NCBI GenBank assembly: GCA_945643635.1
Contig: CALZFC010000091.1
Span: forward strand, 477,001-541,000
Length of the DNA stretch: 64,000 bases
DNA from: Allodiplogaster sudhausi
Lineage: Eukaryota; Nematoda; Chromadorea; Rhabditida; Diplogasteridae
Reading direction: 5' to 3'
In this document: positions 43,045 to 55,749 of the stretch, one piece after another
Layout: every line of letters begins with the position of its first letter
Numbering within the stretch: the first letter of the stretch is position 1
Made by a program: the position numbers and the translations under genes
Notes under the pieces: generated by a model
What the model saw: only the letters and a program-made list of their open reading frames with translations
What the model was told of the DNA's origin: nothing
Database searches by the model: none

Positions 43045-44413
43045 ATGTCCGTGCTCGTGGCTGCTCTGCTGCTTCTTCTTCCGGCAGGAGCCTCAGGGGC
43101 CTTCGATGAAAAGCTGGCGAAAGAGAAGCTGTACCCTCTCAGCGCAGCTGCGTACTCGTCCGAGCCACAGAAATGTATCACCAATAAACTTCCCGGCGCA
43201 ACCGTTAGCTTTTCTCGCTCTCGACCTCTTAATGAAAAGAAACCTTCAGCTCTTTAGCGATGAAATACTACCATGTTCTGTATCTTAAAATCACGAAAGT
43301 TATTTTCTTCCAGCTCGTTCGCCAAGTGGATGCGAAATGTGATGTCTTTAACAACAATTGCTCAGGCTTCGTCGCTGTTTCCCCGGCAGACCAGGCTATC
43401 ATCCTCTCTTTCCGGTTAGACGACAAAAGAACTATTTTTGATCTCATGTCAGCACCAAGTTTGACTTGCTTCAGAGGAGCGAACAGCACGACACAACTCC
43501 TATCTCTCGGCAGCGTAATTGGCCAGCGTGTTAGTTTGAAAACTGGAGATGACGGATGTTTTTCCCTAATTGTTTAACTTCAAATTCATCCTGGACTCAT
43601 TTTTAGATCATTTTCGTTGGTGGCGGATCGCTTGGGGGCTATTACTACAACGCCTTCAGCGCGCCATGGAATAACGGCCTCTTTGAATCCTTCACGAAGC
43701 TCGCCAAAGAAAATCCCACCTACAAGCTCTGGGTGAGCCTGAGAAGGCCAGAAAGGAAATCGTGATTGGCATCTGAGTTCTAGGTGACTGGTCATTCGAT
43801 GGGAGCTGCGATGGCTGCGATTGCGGCTGGTGAGATTTCAGCTAGGAATCTCTTCCCAAGGAGAAGATTCTTCTCGTCACTTTTGGCCAGCCGCGTACCG
43901 GCAACGAGCACTTTGCTAAAGCATTTGACAGTCTGGTCTGTGCTTTTTATAGTTCTCCTATTTTATTGAGATTACTCTCTTTCATTCTTTTATGTCGAGA
44001 TTTAAATATGAAGGCGCCCGAATCATTCCGCGTCACCAACCGCCGCGATATTGTGCCTCACCTTCCAGCGATCATCCCGTTCGTGTCGTCCTTGGGCTTG
44101 AATTTCCAGCACCATTCACGCGAGGTTATTGCTGATATAAATATGTTCATTCCTCTTACATAGTAGTTTTATCATCTGTTTTACTCTTATTTGCAGATCT
44201 TCTACCCTAATGGGATGGCAGAAGGCGCCTCGTTCAAGACTTGTGCCGAATTTGAAGACCCAACGTGCTCAAACGGGTCAGAACTTCTCTATTTCCAGCG
44301 ACTTTGCATTTATAAGCTTGGCTAACTTCAGAAATCCACATTTCTCGGCCGCTGATAATAAGAACTACTACGGAAAGGCGCTGCCATCCTACGGAGTGAA
44401 CGGCTGCATCTGA
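43045..44413 (+). pseudogene. Class-3 lipase L4, single-base frameshift
   Basis: Exons 43045-43203, 43314-43414, 43475-43529, 43607-43732, 43784-43935, 44014-44124, 44197-44276, 44332-44413. All splice sites are in place. Exon 5 is 152 nt, not 153, because the cccc of LFPKEK is ccc at about 43,857. The frame shifts about 24 residues after GHSMG and meets a stop after FIVLLFY. Everything else is normal: signal peptide MSVLVAALLLLLPAGASG, VDAKCD, FRGANSTTQLL, RRDIVPHLP, QHHSREIFYP. A one-base loss in a C run could be a sequencing error; if so this is a fifth intact lipase. AATAAA lies at 44438. Confidence 0.8.
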
Positions 44414-45308
44414 ATTTCTTTCATATTGCACGTATGCAATAAATAATTCATGTGATGTGCAAATAACATGTTATTGGCCATCCTACAATCTGTAAATAAT
44501 GTTTTTCACAACGACCAAAGTGTTGGAAAACAAACTGTGACTATTAGCCATAATTTTCAACTGGAAATGGTCAATTGGGTAAATGTACTTACTTCTAGCT
44601 GAAACAGATATTGTGCATTTTTATATTAGTGGTAAAACTTATTGTTAGCAATTAATTTCCTCCGCCGGGTTAGACGGGAATTAATTGCCGCTGTTCACTT
44701 CAATGGTTTTTTTTCTGTTTCAAAAATAAAAGGCAGATGGAATAATTTGTACTTTTTCTCGTGCTTCTATGCAATCTTTGAAAAAAATTATGATGATTCT
44801 TCTAATCGATGAATGTGAAAAAATAGAGGCGCCTCTGGCCAAAGTTTTTTTTTCATTTATTTTTACTTTTCTCATGTTTTGAACTAGGTAAAGAAGCTAA
44901 CAACGTTCATAACTTACATTCATTCTTTTGTAACTCTTGGAATGCGGATCCCACTATTGACTAACATTTTATTTCTCTATAGCAAACTCTATAGTGATTA
45001 TTTAAAAAATTACCATCAACTATGCTCTGTGCTTTCTTTTTCAATCTCATTTATATAGTTCCCTACAATTTTTATCTACACGTGGTATATAAAACTTATT
45101 GTTAAACAAAAGTATTAAGTGCGCCATAGCACGCTTTCCTATATGGGAGCGTGCGAATCCCGACGCAAAATTAATTTTCCTCAGTGTAATCTGCGTACAT
45201 CTAGTATATACTTCATGTTTCCTCCAAATAAAAATCCTATCAGACTCCGTTCTTCAAGTGCCGCACAAAGTGGTGGGGCGTCCTCAACCGTTCCACCATT
45301 CAGATTAC
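44414..45308. other. Spacer L4-H
   Basis: Contains the conserved lipase-receptor spacer wording (taactcttggaatgcggatc followed by ttgactaacat, about 44,929-44,970). No exon recognised. Confidence 0.5.
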
Positions 45309-47614
45309 ATGAAGGCGACATTCGCAGATGTACTAACGCTCTTTTATCTCTTCTTTGTCGTTTTTGGCGTCTTTGGCAATTTGTGCGTCGTCGGACGATT
45401 CGCTACAAGTTGGTGATTTTTTTAAGCTGGTAATTTTTGGAAATGAACAAAAACAGCCACGCATTTTAATGGTCTTTGAAAAATTATTATGCACTTTCAT
45501 ATTAATTATTTTAAGGAGCACGAGACTCAACTATTATTGATTTGTTTTCCTGTCTGTTGTAGTTATTACACGCTCTCTCAAAACAATGTTAGAGAAAGGC
45601 GCAAATTTAAGATTGATTTTTTGGTTCCTTTAAGAGAGCTCCGAAGCTCGTGCAACATTCTCATCGCGCTCTGCTCTCTCATGGACTCCGTCCACATCTG
45701 TGGACATTTGCCAATGATCGCCGGTCCCATCTTTGGTCCGATGATTACGACTCCAATGACCTGCTTCGCAATTGAGGTCTAAAGAGAGATAGATCCTCAC
45801 AATCTGGAGAAGACCGGACCCTACGACCAAAGATGGACTCTCTCGGACTATTGGTCCGAAAAGTGCCGACTTTGAGATTTGAGATTATTAATAGATTAAA
45901 ATAAGTTTGTTTAAAGATAATTCCTCTGGTCGGTATATTCGCTGGCTCTGCTTTGATCGTCTCCACTGCTGTTGATCGCCTTCTCGCTTGTACGGCTATC
46001 AACTAGTATGCCGTTATTAATTTTTTTACAAGTAAAATATTTGTTATAATTAGAATCTTGATGAGTAAAACGGCTAAATTTCAGTTATAAGCTGAAGAAC
46101 GTCGTACTCTATCTTTCTGGGCATCTCTTGTTCGTCTCAGCTTACACTTCCGCCCTAATATCAGTGTTTCTAGGCAGAGAGTATGCGCTTGAAATTTTTT
46201 ATTTTTAATGAGCGTTTTTCTTCTTTGACTTTAGTTATTATGATTCATTATTATGTGTCTTGGTTATTCAACGTAGTTTATTTTATTTAAAAAAAAAGGT
46301 CTTACACTTGTCTGGAGGCATGCACCCGAACAATTTTGAGATAACTTTTGCAATAAGTTCGGCTGAGTCTTGGTTATTATATGAATCATTTTCGAAAATA
46401 ATATTTAGCTATCTTTAAAATAAATTAGTTACATTTATTCGAGGAGTTCGTTTCCGTGCTCATTGACATCAATGTTTCACGGAGCGGCTGCGCTTATCTG
46501 GATATACGGAACAATTGTACTGAACGCGACAACGCTCATCATTTACGTTGTCATCTGGCGAAGGCTGCAGAGCATCGGTGGGATCACTTGAGATTTTAGA
46601 TTATATTTTGTCTTGCCTTCATTTTTTCTACGTTACCTTTAGCCATAAACCCATCCAAGTGTCCAGTTCCCTGGGTTTTTGCCAAGAGAGTTTTGGTCAA
46701 ATGTTTTCTTATTAAAGCAGGTTAAATCACATGTGAGGAAAACTAATTGTATGACTAATTACACCCATCAGTCCGCCTTCTCATTCTGTCTCTCCGCTCT
46801 ATGTATGTATGTACATAGTACCTATTTCCCTTTTCTCGATCCCCTATTCCCTCCATTTCTCTCCAGGCAACCTTGGCTCCCTGCGCCATCTCTTCCGCTC
46901 CATGCTGATGATCACCGTCGTGGTGGTTGGTGGTTCGACGGCGACCTTCGCCATCGACTTCTTCGCAGTCTTCTTGGTAGATGAGACAAATGGCCCTCCT
47001 CTCGAACTTATGCTCGTCGCTGGTCTCTTCGTCAACACTTCCGTCACCACAAATGTCGTTATTCTCTACCTTACAAGGTTGGTTCCGACTTTAAACTTTC
47101 CTGAGCGAATTACATTCAAAATAATTTGCCCGACTTATGCGCACAGGCCATTGATATATTGTTTCTATTACTCTATCAGCTGTAGTAAACTCCTATGCCT
47201 CCACGCGGAACAGTCGCTAATCGAATTCTTGCTACCCGGGAGCAGAGATTAGCTCGCGGCAACCAGAGTAATTCATAATAGTTTAGCGAGTCCAATAACT
47301 TCTAGTTCAAGCTATAGGGATGTGCAAGAACTTGATGTATGCACCTATGATTGTATCCTTCAGCAACTTAAATTTCAAGAATGAAAAACCTAAAGCCATG
47401 TCATTATTTCGTCATCATTATACATTGATATTATCACCACTCCGTGCATGCTTTAAGTACGGAATATCGCAAGGCGCTGTCGTCAATAATCTTTTGTTGT
47501 CGCACCAAGACGAAGTTACAAGCGCCGAGAGACACGGAGCGTTCACGACATTTCATCACCTCCCCGATCAGTCGACATAATGTTTTGCAGAATACAAGAC
47601 GGACACCGATCTAA
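45309..47614 (+). pseudogene. Srsx-like receptor H, 4-base deletion in exon 1
   Basis: Exons 45309-45408, 45635-45776, 45917-46005, 46085-46180, 46447-46577, 46867-47077, 47458-47614. Exon 1 is 100 nt because four bases (of VVGATIR) are deleted, so the frame is lost right after TM1. All other exons are open and standard: SLMDSVHICGHLPM, TAVDRLLAC, YKLKNVVLYLSGHLLFVSAY, FHGAAALIWIYGTIVLN, ITVVVVGGSTATFAIDFF, NTSVTTNVVILYLTR, STEYRKALSSIIFCC, and a long basic tail ending RRTPI. Exon 4 is nine bases (three codons) shorter, in frame, in TM5. A single frame lesion means recent inactivation or a sequence error. Confidence 0.83.
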
Positions 47615-47834
47615 TTCCACTTCTAAAGGTGGCCAAAAACTGAAAAGAATTTTAAATTTGCTTCATGTTCCCCCTTCTAAACAACAATAACGTATATTTA
47701 TAAGATCCAAAACTGAAGTACTAAGGAAAAAAATGTTTTCACTTGTCGCATTATTCTTCACACTTTTAAGAGATCGATTTATGAAAGATTCTATCATTTT
47801 CGCCAAATGCCATATACATTTTTTTTGCTCTTCC

Positions 47835-48035
47835 AGCAAAAAAAATGCAGGAAGTAAGCACATCTCCGGAGTTGTGAAGGAGTGGTTCGGTCGTGGTTTT
47901 GTGGTTCTAGAGTGACCAAGCCAATCAACTGACTTGAACTCGATCGAATACTTGTGGGAACATCTCGTGTGGAAAAACTGCCAAGAATGCTCATCGCCTC
48001 TCAGATTTCTGGCGGCGATCGACGCCGGCTTCGTC
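47835..48035 (+). mobile_element. Tc1/mariner transposase remnant
   Basis: A frame reads KHISGVVKEWFGRGFVVLE, then a TGA where family members have Trp, then PSQSTDLNSIEYLWEHL. This is the C-terminal DDE-domain signature of Tc1-like transposases (VLEWPSQSPDLNPIE.LW). Only the last part of the enzyme is recognisable and it has a stop, so it is a dead fragment. Its ends were not found. It sits between the plus- and minus-oriented lipase-receptor modules. Confidence 0.8.
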
Positions 48036-48844
48036 ACTAAGTATTAGGCTTATGCTATTTGTGATCCTATAACACGGTGTTTAAGACATAAGATGCATAT
48101 CTTTGCTAAAAGTGAAGAAATAAAATAAAACTTGTAGAATGTTAGCCCAAAAAGCCCAAAGTTCTCGATTCTCTGAGAGATATACTCCTTTCAGAAAATA
48201 TATTATTCTAAATTATAAAAAATATGTCCTCATTATCGGCGCATGTAAAATTTGGTTGCGGTTTCTTTTTCAACAATGATGATCGATATGCCAACAATAA
48301 TCTTTCGATTGCTATGTATACATAACAAATAAAATATAGCATTATGCTGGATGACTATATGAGAATAATCAAATCAATCGTCGAATTTCTCTTGTGCGGA
48401 TAATTGTGCCTGAAGTTTACGCATTAACCACAAACGCAGAACAAATTGTGAAGCTGTTGTGTTTACGAGGAAAAAAACATTCGGAGTGTCAAATAAAAAT
48501 AAGTGGAAAAAACTAAGTGAAAGCAGTGTTGGTTCTATCATGGGCTATTTGTTCGATATATTAAAATCTAGATTTACTTTAGAACAAGTTGACCTGGCTT
48601 GGAATGTTCTTAATTATTTTCTTTTTTTTGTATTTTGACTCTTGGGATCCAACTCACACTGTTGACTCATATTTGTTAATCTCTCAGCTCTATCTATACA
48701 TGATATTTAGAATAAGTCCCATCACCTGTGCTACCTCTGATTTCGTTAAGAACATTAATTTCTGATTGTAGAATGTATAATTATATGTTGCTGGCATATC
48801 ACATGTATTATTTATTCAATATGTACGTGCAATCTGAAGGAAAT
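48036..48844. other. Spacer ending in a displaced module spacer
   Basis: About 48,600-48,760 has the conserved spacer wording in plus orientation (tgactcttgggatccaactc, then gttgactcatattt) but runs into the 3' end of L5, which is on the minus strand. In the other modules this wording lies downstream of a lipase on the same strand, so the order here fits an inversion junction. No gene. Confidence 0.5.
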
Positions 48845-50243
48845 TCAGACGCAGCCGTTTACTCCATAGGATGGCAGCGCCTTTTCGTAGTAGTTCTTAT
48901 TATCAGCGGCCGAGAAATGTGGGTTTCTGAAGTTAGCCGAGCTGAGGAATGCAAAATCGCAGAAATATGAGAATGTCTGACCCGTTCGAGCAAGTCGGGT
49001 CTTCAAATTCGGCACAAGTCTTGAACGACGCGCCCTCGGCCATTCCATTGGGGTAGAAGATCTGCAAAATAACATTAAAACGGATGATCATACTACAAAG
49101 TAAGAGAAATGAACATATTTATATCAGCCATAACCTCGCGTGAATGGTGCTGGAAATTCAAGCCCAAGGAAGAGAAGAACGGGATGACCGCTGGAAGATG
49201 AGGCACAATATCGTGTCGGTTGGTGACGCGGAATGATTCGGGAACCTTTTTTTAAAATATATATAAACGAGAAAGAACACAAGTAATCTCAATGCGATAG
49301 GGGCACTATGAAATGCACAGACCAGACTGTCGAACGCTTTAGCAAAGTGCTCGTTGCCGGTACGCGGCTGGCCAAAAGTGACGAGAAGAATCTTCTCCTT
49401 TGGGAAGAGGTTCCTAGCTGAAATCTCACCAGCCGCAATCACAGCCATCGCAGCTCCCATCGAATGACCAGTCACCTAGAACTCAGATGCCAATCACGAT
49501 TTCCTTTCTGGCCTTCTCAGGCTCACCCAGAGCTTGTAGGTGGGATTTTCTTTGGCGAGCTTCGTGAAGGATTCAAAGAGGCCGTTATTCCATGGCGCGC
49601 TGAAGGCGTTGTAGTAGTAGCGCCCAACCGATCCGCCACCAAAGAAAATGACCTAAAAGCGGGTTCCGGATGTATTATAAATAAAAGAATTGGATATAAA
49701 AAATCCATCATCTCCAGTTTTCTAACTAACACGAGGGCCAATTACGCTACCGAGAGAGAGGAGTTGTGTCGTGCTGTTTGATCCTCTGAAGCAAGTCAAA
49801 CTTGGTTCTGACATGAGATCAAAAATATTGTAATCTCATCTAACCGGAAGGAGAGGATGATAGCCTGGTCTGCAGGGGAAACAGCAACGAAGCCTGAGCA
49901 ACTGTTGTTAAAGACATCGCATTTCGAATCCACTTGGCGAACGAGCTGGAAGAAAACACCTTTCGTGATTAAAAAAAGAAATATATATATATATATAACA
50001 TGCATACATAGTAGTATTTCTTTGCCAAAGAGTTCACGGGTTCTTTCAATGTGAGTTTGACTGAAGAAGAGAGTGATGGCTAACGGTTGCGCCGGGAAGT
50101 TTATTGGTGATACATTTCTGTGGCTCGGACGAGTACGCAGCTGCGCTGAGAGGGTACAGCTTCTCCTTCGCCAGCTTTTCATCGAAGGCCCCTGAGGCTA
50201 CTGCCGGAAGAAGAAGCAGCAGAGCAGCCACGAGCACGGACAT
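48845..50243 (-). CDS. Secreted class-3 lipase L5 (intact, 8 exons)
   Basis: Minus-strand exons 50243-50085, 49945-49845, 49785-49731, 49652-49527, 49475-49323, 49245-49135, 49061-48982, 48926-48845 total 867 nt, 288 aa. Signal peptide MSVLVAALLLLLPAVASG; oxyanion region FRGSNSTTQLL; VIFFGGGSVG; nucleophile VTGHSMGAAM; RHDIVPHLP; QHHSREIFYP; C-terminus YGVNGCV (others end NGCI). Differences from L2/L3 include GNEHFAKAF for GNADFAKAF and the RTG-flanking region. All catalytic residues are kept. Confidence 0.9.
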
Positions 50244-50314
50244 CTTCGACGAGGATTGCAGAGGCAAATGAAAGGACTGAAGTGATGGTGATGTTGTCGC
50301 TCTCACCGTTCAGC

Positions 50315-50358
50315 TTTTATATCTGCTTTAAAGTCAGTTAGCGAGATCCGCCACGTTT
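50315..50358 (-). promoter_or_regulatory. Lipase promoter box plus TATA (L5)
   Basis: On the minus strand AAACGTGGCGGATCT at 50358-50344 and TATAAAA at 50321-50315, upstream of the ATG at 50243. Perfect box. Confidence 0.78.
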
Positions 50359-51248
50359 GGAACTGTTTGCCTACGAAGGATCTGCACTGACAATTCTATC
50401 ATAGACTAACATCGAGCAAGCAAACGAACAATGCACAAATTCTGTTCCAATACTTCCGCTTTTTAAATATCTATTTTCCTAACTCTGTATATGCCATATG
50501 CTTCAAGGGTGTGTCTCTTTTATAATATCAAGAATCAACATTTTTTTGTTTTAGATAATAAGTGGAATACACTCTAACATTACAGAAATTTGAATTCAGT
50601 GAAAATTTTGTATCGGAATGTTCCATTCCTCACTTTCCATCTCCCCTTTCCCTCCTCATTAGCATGGTCATTTCTTTTCCATTGCCTCAGTCTCGCCTCC
50701 TTTGTGAGCGATCTCTCCCGACATTGCTGACCTTGTGCTGGATTGGTACTTCTAGATAAACCTGCCACTCGCCAATCCCTGCGCTCTTCTTCCGCATCCA
50801 AAAGCAGTGAATTGACTATAATAGCAACATCTTGTAATTACATATTTACTACATATTCATATGTATACATATATATATATAGCAGAGACCATGAAACCGT
50901 ATGAAACCGTAGTCGTAAGGAATAATTACATATAGTAATCATAATTTTCAATATTTGTTCGTATCATGATGGGAATTTATTTCCAAATAACTATTTATGA
51001 AATTTACACCACTTTCTGGGTATTGCTTTCTTTCGCATTGCTCTGCTTGCTAATTCATGCTCATATAGAAATGTAGTACAATACCGGATGGCACGGCGAA
51101 AATGCAAGAATTTATCATAAATCTGTCTCTTTAAAAAATGTAAATAATAATGCGACAAATGCAACCTACGTTATTATTGTTTAGGAGAGTGAAAGATGAA
51201 GAAAACTTTAAATTCCTTTTAAAGGGGAATCAGACGGGCATCATCTCT
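50359..51248. other. Spacer I-L5
   Basis: Between the 3' end of receptor I and the promoter of L5 (both minus). AT-rich, short acatatatat runs, no exon recognised. Confidence 0.5.
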
Positions 51249-53815
51249 CTACGCCCGCAAAACCGAATGTCGATTGTTCGAAGAAGTGAAATCTCGTGAA
51301 CGCTCCTTGACACTCGGCGCTGGCAGCTTCGCTTTGTTGCGGCAATAGCAGATTGACGATAGCGCCTTGCGATATTCCGTGCTCAATAGATACACAGATT
51401 GGTGTTAATTTTTTATGACATGATGACTTAAGGAATAGTTTAAGGTGTTTTCGTTTGTGAAATTTAATTTGCAATAGTATATCATGGTATGTGCATCCAT
51501 CAAAAATTATTCGGATCGTGTATGTCCCTCTAGTTTGCACCACAAAATATTGGACTCGCTAAAATATTACGAACAAAAGGTATGTTGTCGGGTAACAAGC
51601 ATTAGACTAGCGAGTGTTCGCCGTGGAGGCATCGGAGTTTACTACAGCTATTAAAGTAATAGAAATAATATGTAGCCTGAGCGCATTCGTCGTGCAAATT
51701 GTTTTGAATGTCACTCGCTCAGGAAAGTTCAAAGTCGGAACCAACCTTGTAAGGTAGAGAATAACGACATTTGTGGTGACGGAAGTGTTGACGAAGAGAC
51801 CAGCGACGAGTGTGATTTCCAGTGGCAGACCATTTGTTTCATCGACGAAGAAGCTGGCGAAAAAGTCGATGGCGAAAGTCGCCGTAGACCCACCGACCAC
51901 AATGACCGTTATTATCAGCATGGAGCGGAAGATGCGGCGGAGTGAACGAAGGTTGCCTGGATAGAACAGAGAGAGAGAGAGAAGGAGAGAGAGAAAAAGT
52001 AGAAAGAGGCTTCTCAAATAAGATTTCCTCACATGACTACTCGCATAGTTGTTGCAGATATGAGTTTTCGTCCAAATTGGCTTATATAAAGAAAACAACT
52101 TATGTTAGGAAAAGCAAATTCTGTCCGGATTGTACTTGCGAATGCATCTGTAAGAAAATGTTCTAAACTAAACGTTAATGGAGCACTGCGTCATTTTAAG
52201 TGCCTGCTCCTATGGGAACCTCAGTGTAGTTAACCATACTTTAAAACAGTTGTCACCACCACAATATGAAGTAAAACATTGCTCAGAAACATACAAGGGT
52301 AACCAGCGAAGAAAGAAAAGTTTTGAAAGAAAGATAATTTTCGAAAATTGTCACGAACGCTCTGCTCAGACCTGCAGTACTTACAATTCAGGCATTTCTT
52401 GTTAGGATTTAGCTACTTCAAAGTTCTTTTAAAGTGCTTTAAAGATCTATGATCGTCGACATTCATGCTAACCTTATGTGCTTCAAAATTACCGAATGGA
52501 CTGCGTCTTCCGGGTTAATATTAGTTCCCCTTCTGTCAATACGTCGCTGGTACTTTTTTTGTTGAAGAAAAGAGATTCTTGTCGATTTGTCCAATGTAAG
52601 ACGTATGTTAAAGGGAACGTAAGAAAAGATGAAGGCAAAGACAAAATAAAATTTAAAATCATGACGGTTCCCACCGAGCCTCTGCAGTCGTCGCCAGATG
52701 ATAAGGTAAATGATGAGTGCAGTCGCATTCAGTGCCATTGTTCCGTATATCCAGAAAAGCGCAGCTGCTCGGTGGAACAGCAATGGAAATGAGCACGGAA
52801 ATGGGCTCAAATATATTGATCTACTTTCAATTTTAGATATTGGTATATTATTTGCGAAAATGATTCATGTAATACTCAAAAATCCGCAGATCTAAGAGTA
52901 ATCATCTCAACACTGTTCAGAGGCATCCCTATAGGCAGGTTTGAACCATTAAAAAAATTAACTATATTGGATAACCAGGAAATAAAAAAAGTATAATAAT
53001 AACTATAAATAAACAGCAGTACTTCATTAGTGTAATTCACTCTGGTTAGAGATATAATTAAAAAGCACCTTCAAGCACTTACTCTCGGCCAAGAAACAAG
53101 ATGACGATTGATATTTGAGCGCAAGTATATGCTGAGACGAACAAGAGATGCCCAGAAAGAGAGAGCATCCTGTTCTTGCGCTTATTACTAAAATATGGCC
53201 GTATTAGCTTCTCCTGATCACATATATGTAGTTAACTCCACTAAGTGATTGCTGCACACGCGAGAAGCCGGTCGGCCGCAATGGAGACAATCAGAGCAGA
53301 GCCAGCGAGAATACCGATCAATGGAATTACCTTAAGAAACCGTTTTAAACGACATATTGATCCAAATGTCAAAGTCGACTCTTTCCGTCTTTCGGGAATT
53401 CCCCATGTGGCCTTTTATACGGCTCGGTCTTCCCCTTAGGATTCCCCTGAGGATTTATACCTCAATTGCGAAGCAGGTCATTGGAGTCGTAATCATCGGA
53501 CCAAAGATAGGACCGGCGATCATTGGAAGATGACCGCAGACGTGGAGGGCATCCATGAGAGAGCAGAGCGCGATGAGAATGTTGCACGAGTTTCGGAGCT
53601 GTCTGAAAACATGTATTTAAAAATTAGTAATAAAAATTTCTTATGTATTTAAAAAAAAACGTTGACAATTTTGGTTCGTTAAAACCAAATTCCAGCTGAA
53701 AAATCACCAACTTGTAGCGAATCGTTGCTCCGACGACGCACAAATTGCCAAAGACGCCAAAAACGACAAAGAAGAGATAAAAGAGCGTTAGGACGTCTGC
53801 GAATGTCGCTTTCAT
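51249..53815 (-). CDS. Srsx-like 7TM chemoreceptor I (intact, 7 exons)
   Basis: Minus-strand exons 53815-53712, 53602-53461, 53330-53242, 53187-53083, 52805-52675, 51956-51746, 51381-51249 total 915 nt, 304 aa. Motifs: FGVFGNLCVVGATIRYK, QLRNSCNILIALCSLMD, LHVCGHLPM, IAADRLLAC, YNKRKNRMLSLSGHLLF, FHRAAALFWIYGTMALN, ITVIVVGGSTATFAIDFF, NTSVTTNVVILYLTR, STEYRKALSSICYC, and a Ser-rich basic tail ending HSVLRA. The loop after TM3 (NKRKNRM) is unusually basic compared with YKNKNEA in J, which may affect G-protein coupling. It alternates with lipases L6 (upstream on its strand) and L5 (downstream). Confidence 0.85.
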
Positions 53816-55749
53816 ATTGTAATATTCTATAATGGACTGATAGATAGCGCCCAGCTCAATATTTCTTTTAAATCTGAAGACCCGAGTCTGCTGCCCTCTA
53901 GGAATATGATTTTCTCGGCTAAATGTAAAAAAAGATGTTTACATATACACACAGATTATTAAACTGAGGTTAATTTATTTTGCGAATGGAATCTCACGCT
54001 CGCGAAGAAAGGAGTTCCCCGGCGCACGAAAAACTTTTGTATAAGTGCAAGTTATTTATTTGTACTATATTTGGATTATAGTTGTAGGAAGCTCCCTGAG
54101 CTTCAAAAGAAGACTCATGGTCAGAGCAAACACGGATGTTGTGAAAATCGTTAAAGTTTTTTTTTTTAAATATTCGATATAGGAATACATTTAGAGAAAG
54201 AAAATGTGAGTAATGAATGGGAGGCGCATTCACTCCAAGAGCAAACAAAAGAGAAGAATGCATAAAAGAATCCTTGAACATTGTTCTAATAATTCTAACC
54301 CCACTAAAAAGTGAAACAAATAAAAAATTACTTTAAAGTAGTCTCATTTATCTCACTTGGAAAAGAATAGAAAAGTTTACATCCGCCAAAAAATCATTAA
54401 AATTGAACAGAAGCCACACATTGCCTTCTAACCTGACCAGCAAATCGGTTGCAAGTGTTTTCACATTCTGCACTAATATTTTGTAATGAAACTCTAAAAT
54501 ATATTCATAAAATGTCAACTATTTGTCAACTATTGCTATTGGTCACAGAAGTAAAGGCCCACGATTTAGTGGACCCGGATCAAGTTGCTCCGAACTTCTC
54601 TAGCCAAATTAAATTCAAAATCGGAGAAGATTATTCACAGGACCTTGTAAATATTAAAAACAAAAATCGAAAAATACTACATAGTTGTTCAGTTTTCAAG
54701 ATCTGGAGAAATTTTTTTAATTTGCGGCTTGATCTGCTCAGAGCCGCTCAAGCCCTAACGAACATCCTAAAATTTCGAGATTTGCTAAAACGTAAAAATT
54801 CAACAACTAAGAGCAATTTACTAAACTCCTTCTCCTTGAACTATATGGATACACGAAAGAAGGCTGAATTCAATACACCTACAAAGCGTGTGGTGCATTT
54901 GTGCAAAACAAATGGCAGATCATGAGGCCATTGCAAATATTTTCGAATTCCTTACATATTTGCTCTTCTGTTTTTCATATTTCTATAGAATGAAATATAC
55001 CGTGAAGAACAGTCTTCTTCAGCACTCTTCTCTGCCGTTTTCTTCTGCACTGTGTCTTTCAGTTACAAAAACAATGGCCTTTGTCGTCCTTGAAAACGAG
55101 CATGCAATTCGAAACAAATACAATAGCCTTTGTCTGCGTTCGAAACGAATACGCGTTTCGAAATACGCTTTAAAGGAAAGGTATTTCTGGCTTCATTCGG
55201 GGATAAGATGGCACTGCTCCTTGCAGCATACTTATAAGCTCTTCGGTCCCATCGATCTTCCTCGGGATATGTTTGGGAAGACGGAATTGTTGTGACGATG
55301 ACTGTTACTTACTCTCCACATCAGCTCAGGCTTCAAATCGATTTTGTTTTGAGGCAACACTCATCGCCGGCCTCATCGACAACACTTCCGAGACCACGTA
55401 CTGCGTCATCATAGAAAACACTTTATTTAGCCCATTCATTTGGCTGTTATCTAAAAGTAGGGAAGCCCATTGTGAATTGGACACGATTTCATTTCACCTG
55501 AGTAGACATATGTACATATGCATGTGCATACGTAATTCTTTTACACTTGAATTAGTTTCACGTAGCAAAGGAAATAGGGAAAGATGGGATGCTGATAGTT
55601 GGAACTCTGCATATTATTCAAATTAAAATTATTTATCGATCAACATAGCATGTGAACACGAACGCAGCAAAGTGTAATGTTCATTGGTTTATAGCAGGCA
55701 TATATTCATATATGCACTTTACTATGATCGTCACAATCTGTAATTTCTT
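53816..55749. other. Spacer with repeat remnants
   Basis: At 54,449-54,925 a 158-codon open frame contains DPDQVAPNFSS and GEDYSQDLVNI. The latter resembles a minus-strand frame at 14.9 kb (AENYSQDLVCI), so it is more likely a dispersed repeat than a host gene. An overlapping 135-codon frame follows (54,888-55,295). Neither has a recognisable domain. I do not annotate them as genes. Confidence 0.45.
55348..55415 (+). pseudogene. Receptor exon 6 fragment
   Basis: Encodes FEATLIAGLIDNTSETTYCV, matching the TM7 block of the E-J receptors (TLVAGLFVNTSVTTNVVIL) at about two thirds of positions. No other exons nearby. Confidence 0.65.

Noticed and set aside
54449..55295. Two overlapping open frames of 158 and 135 codons as host genes
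   Set aside because: No domain or splice support; part resembles a dispersed repeat at 14.9 kb and a receptor exon fragment follows.
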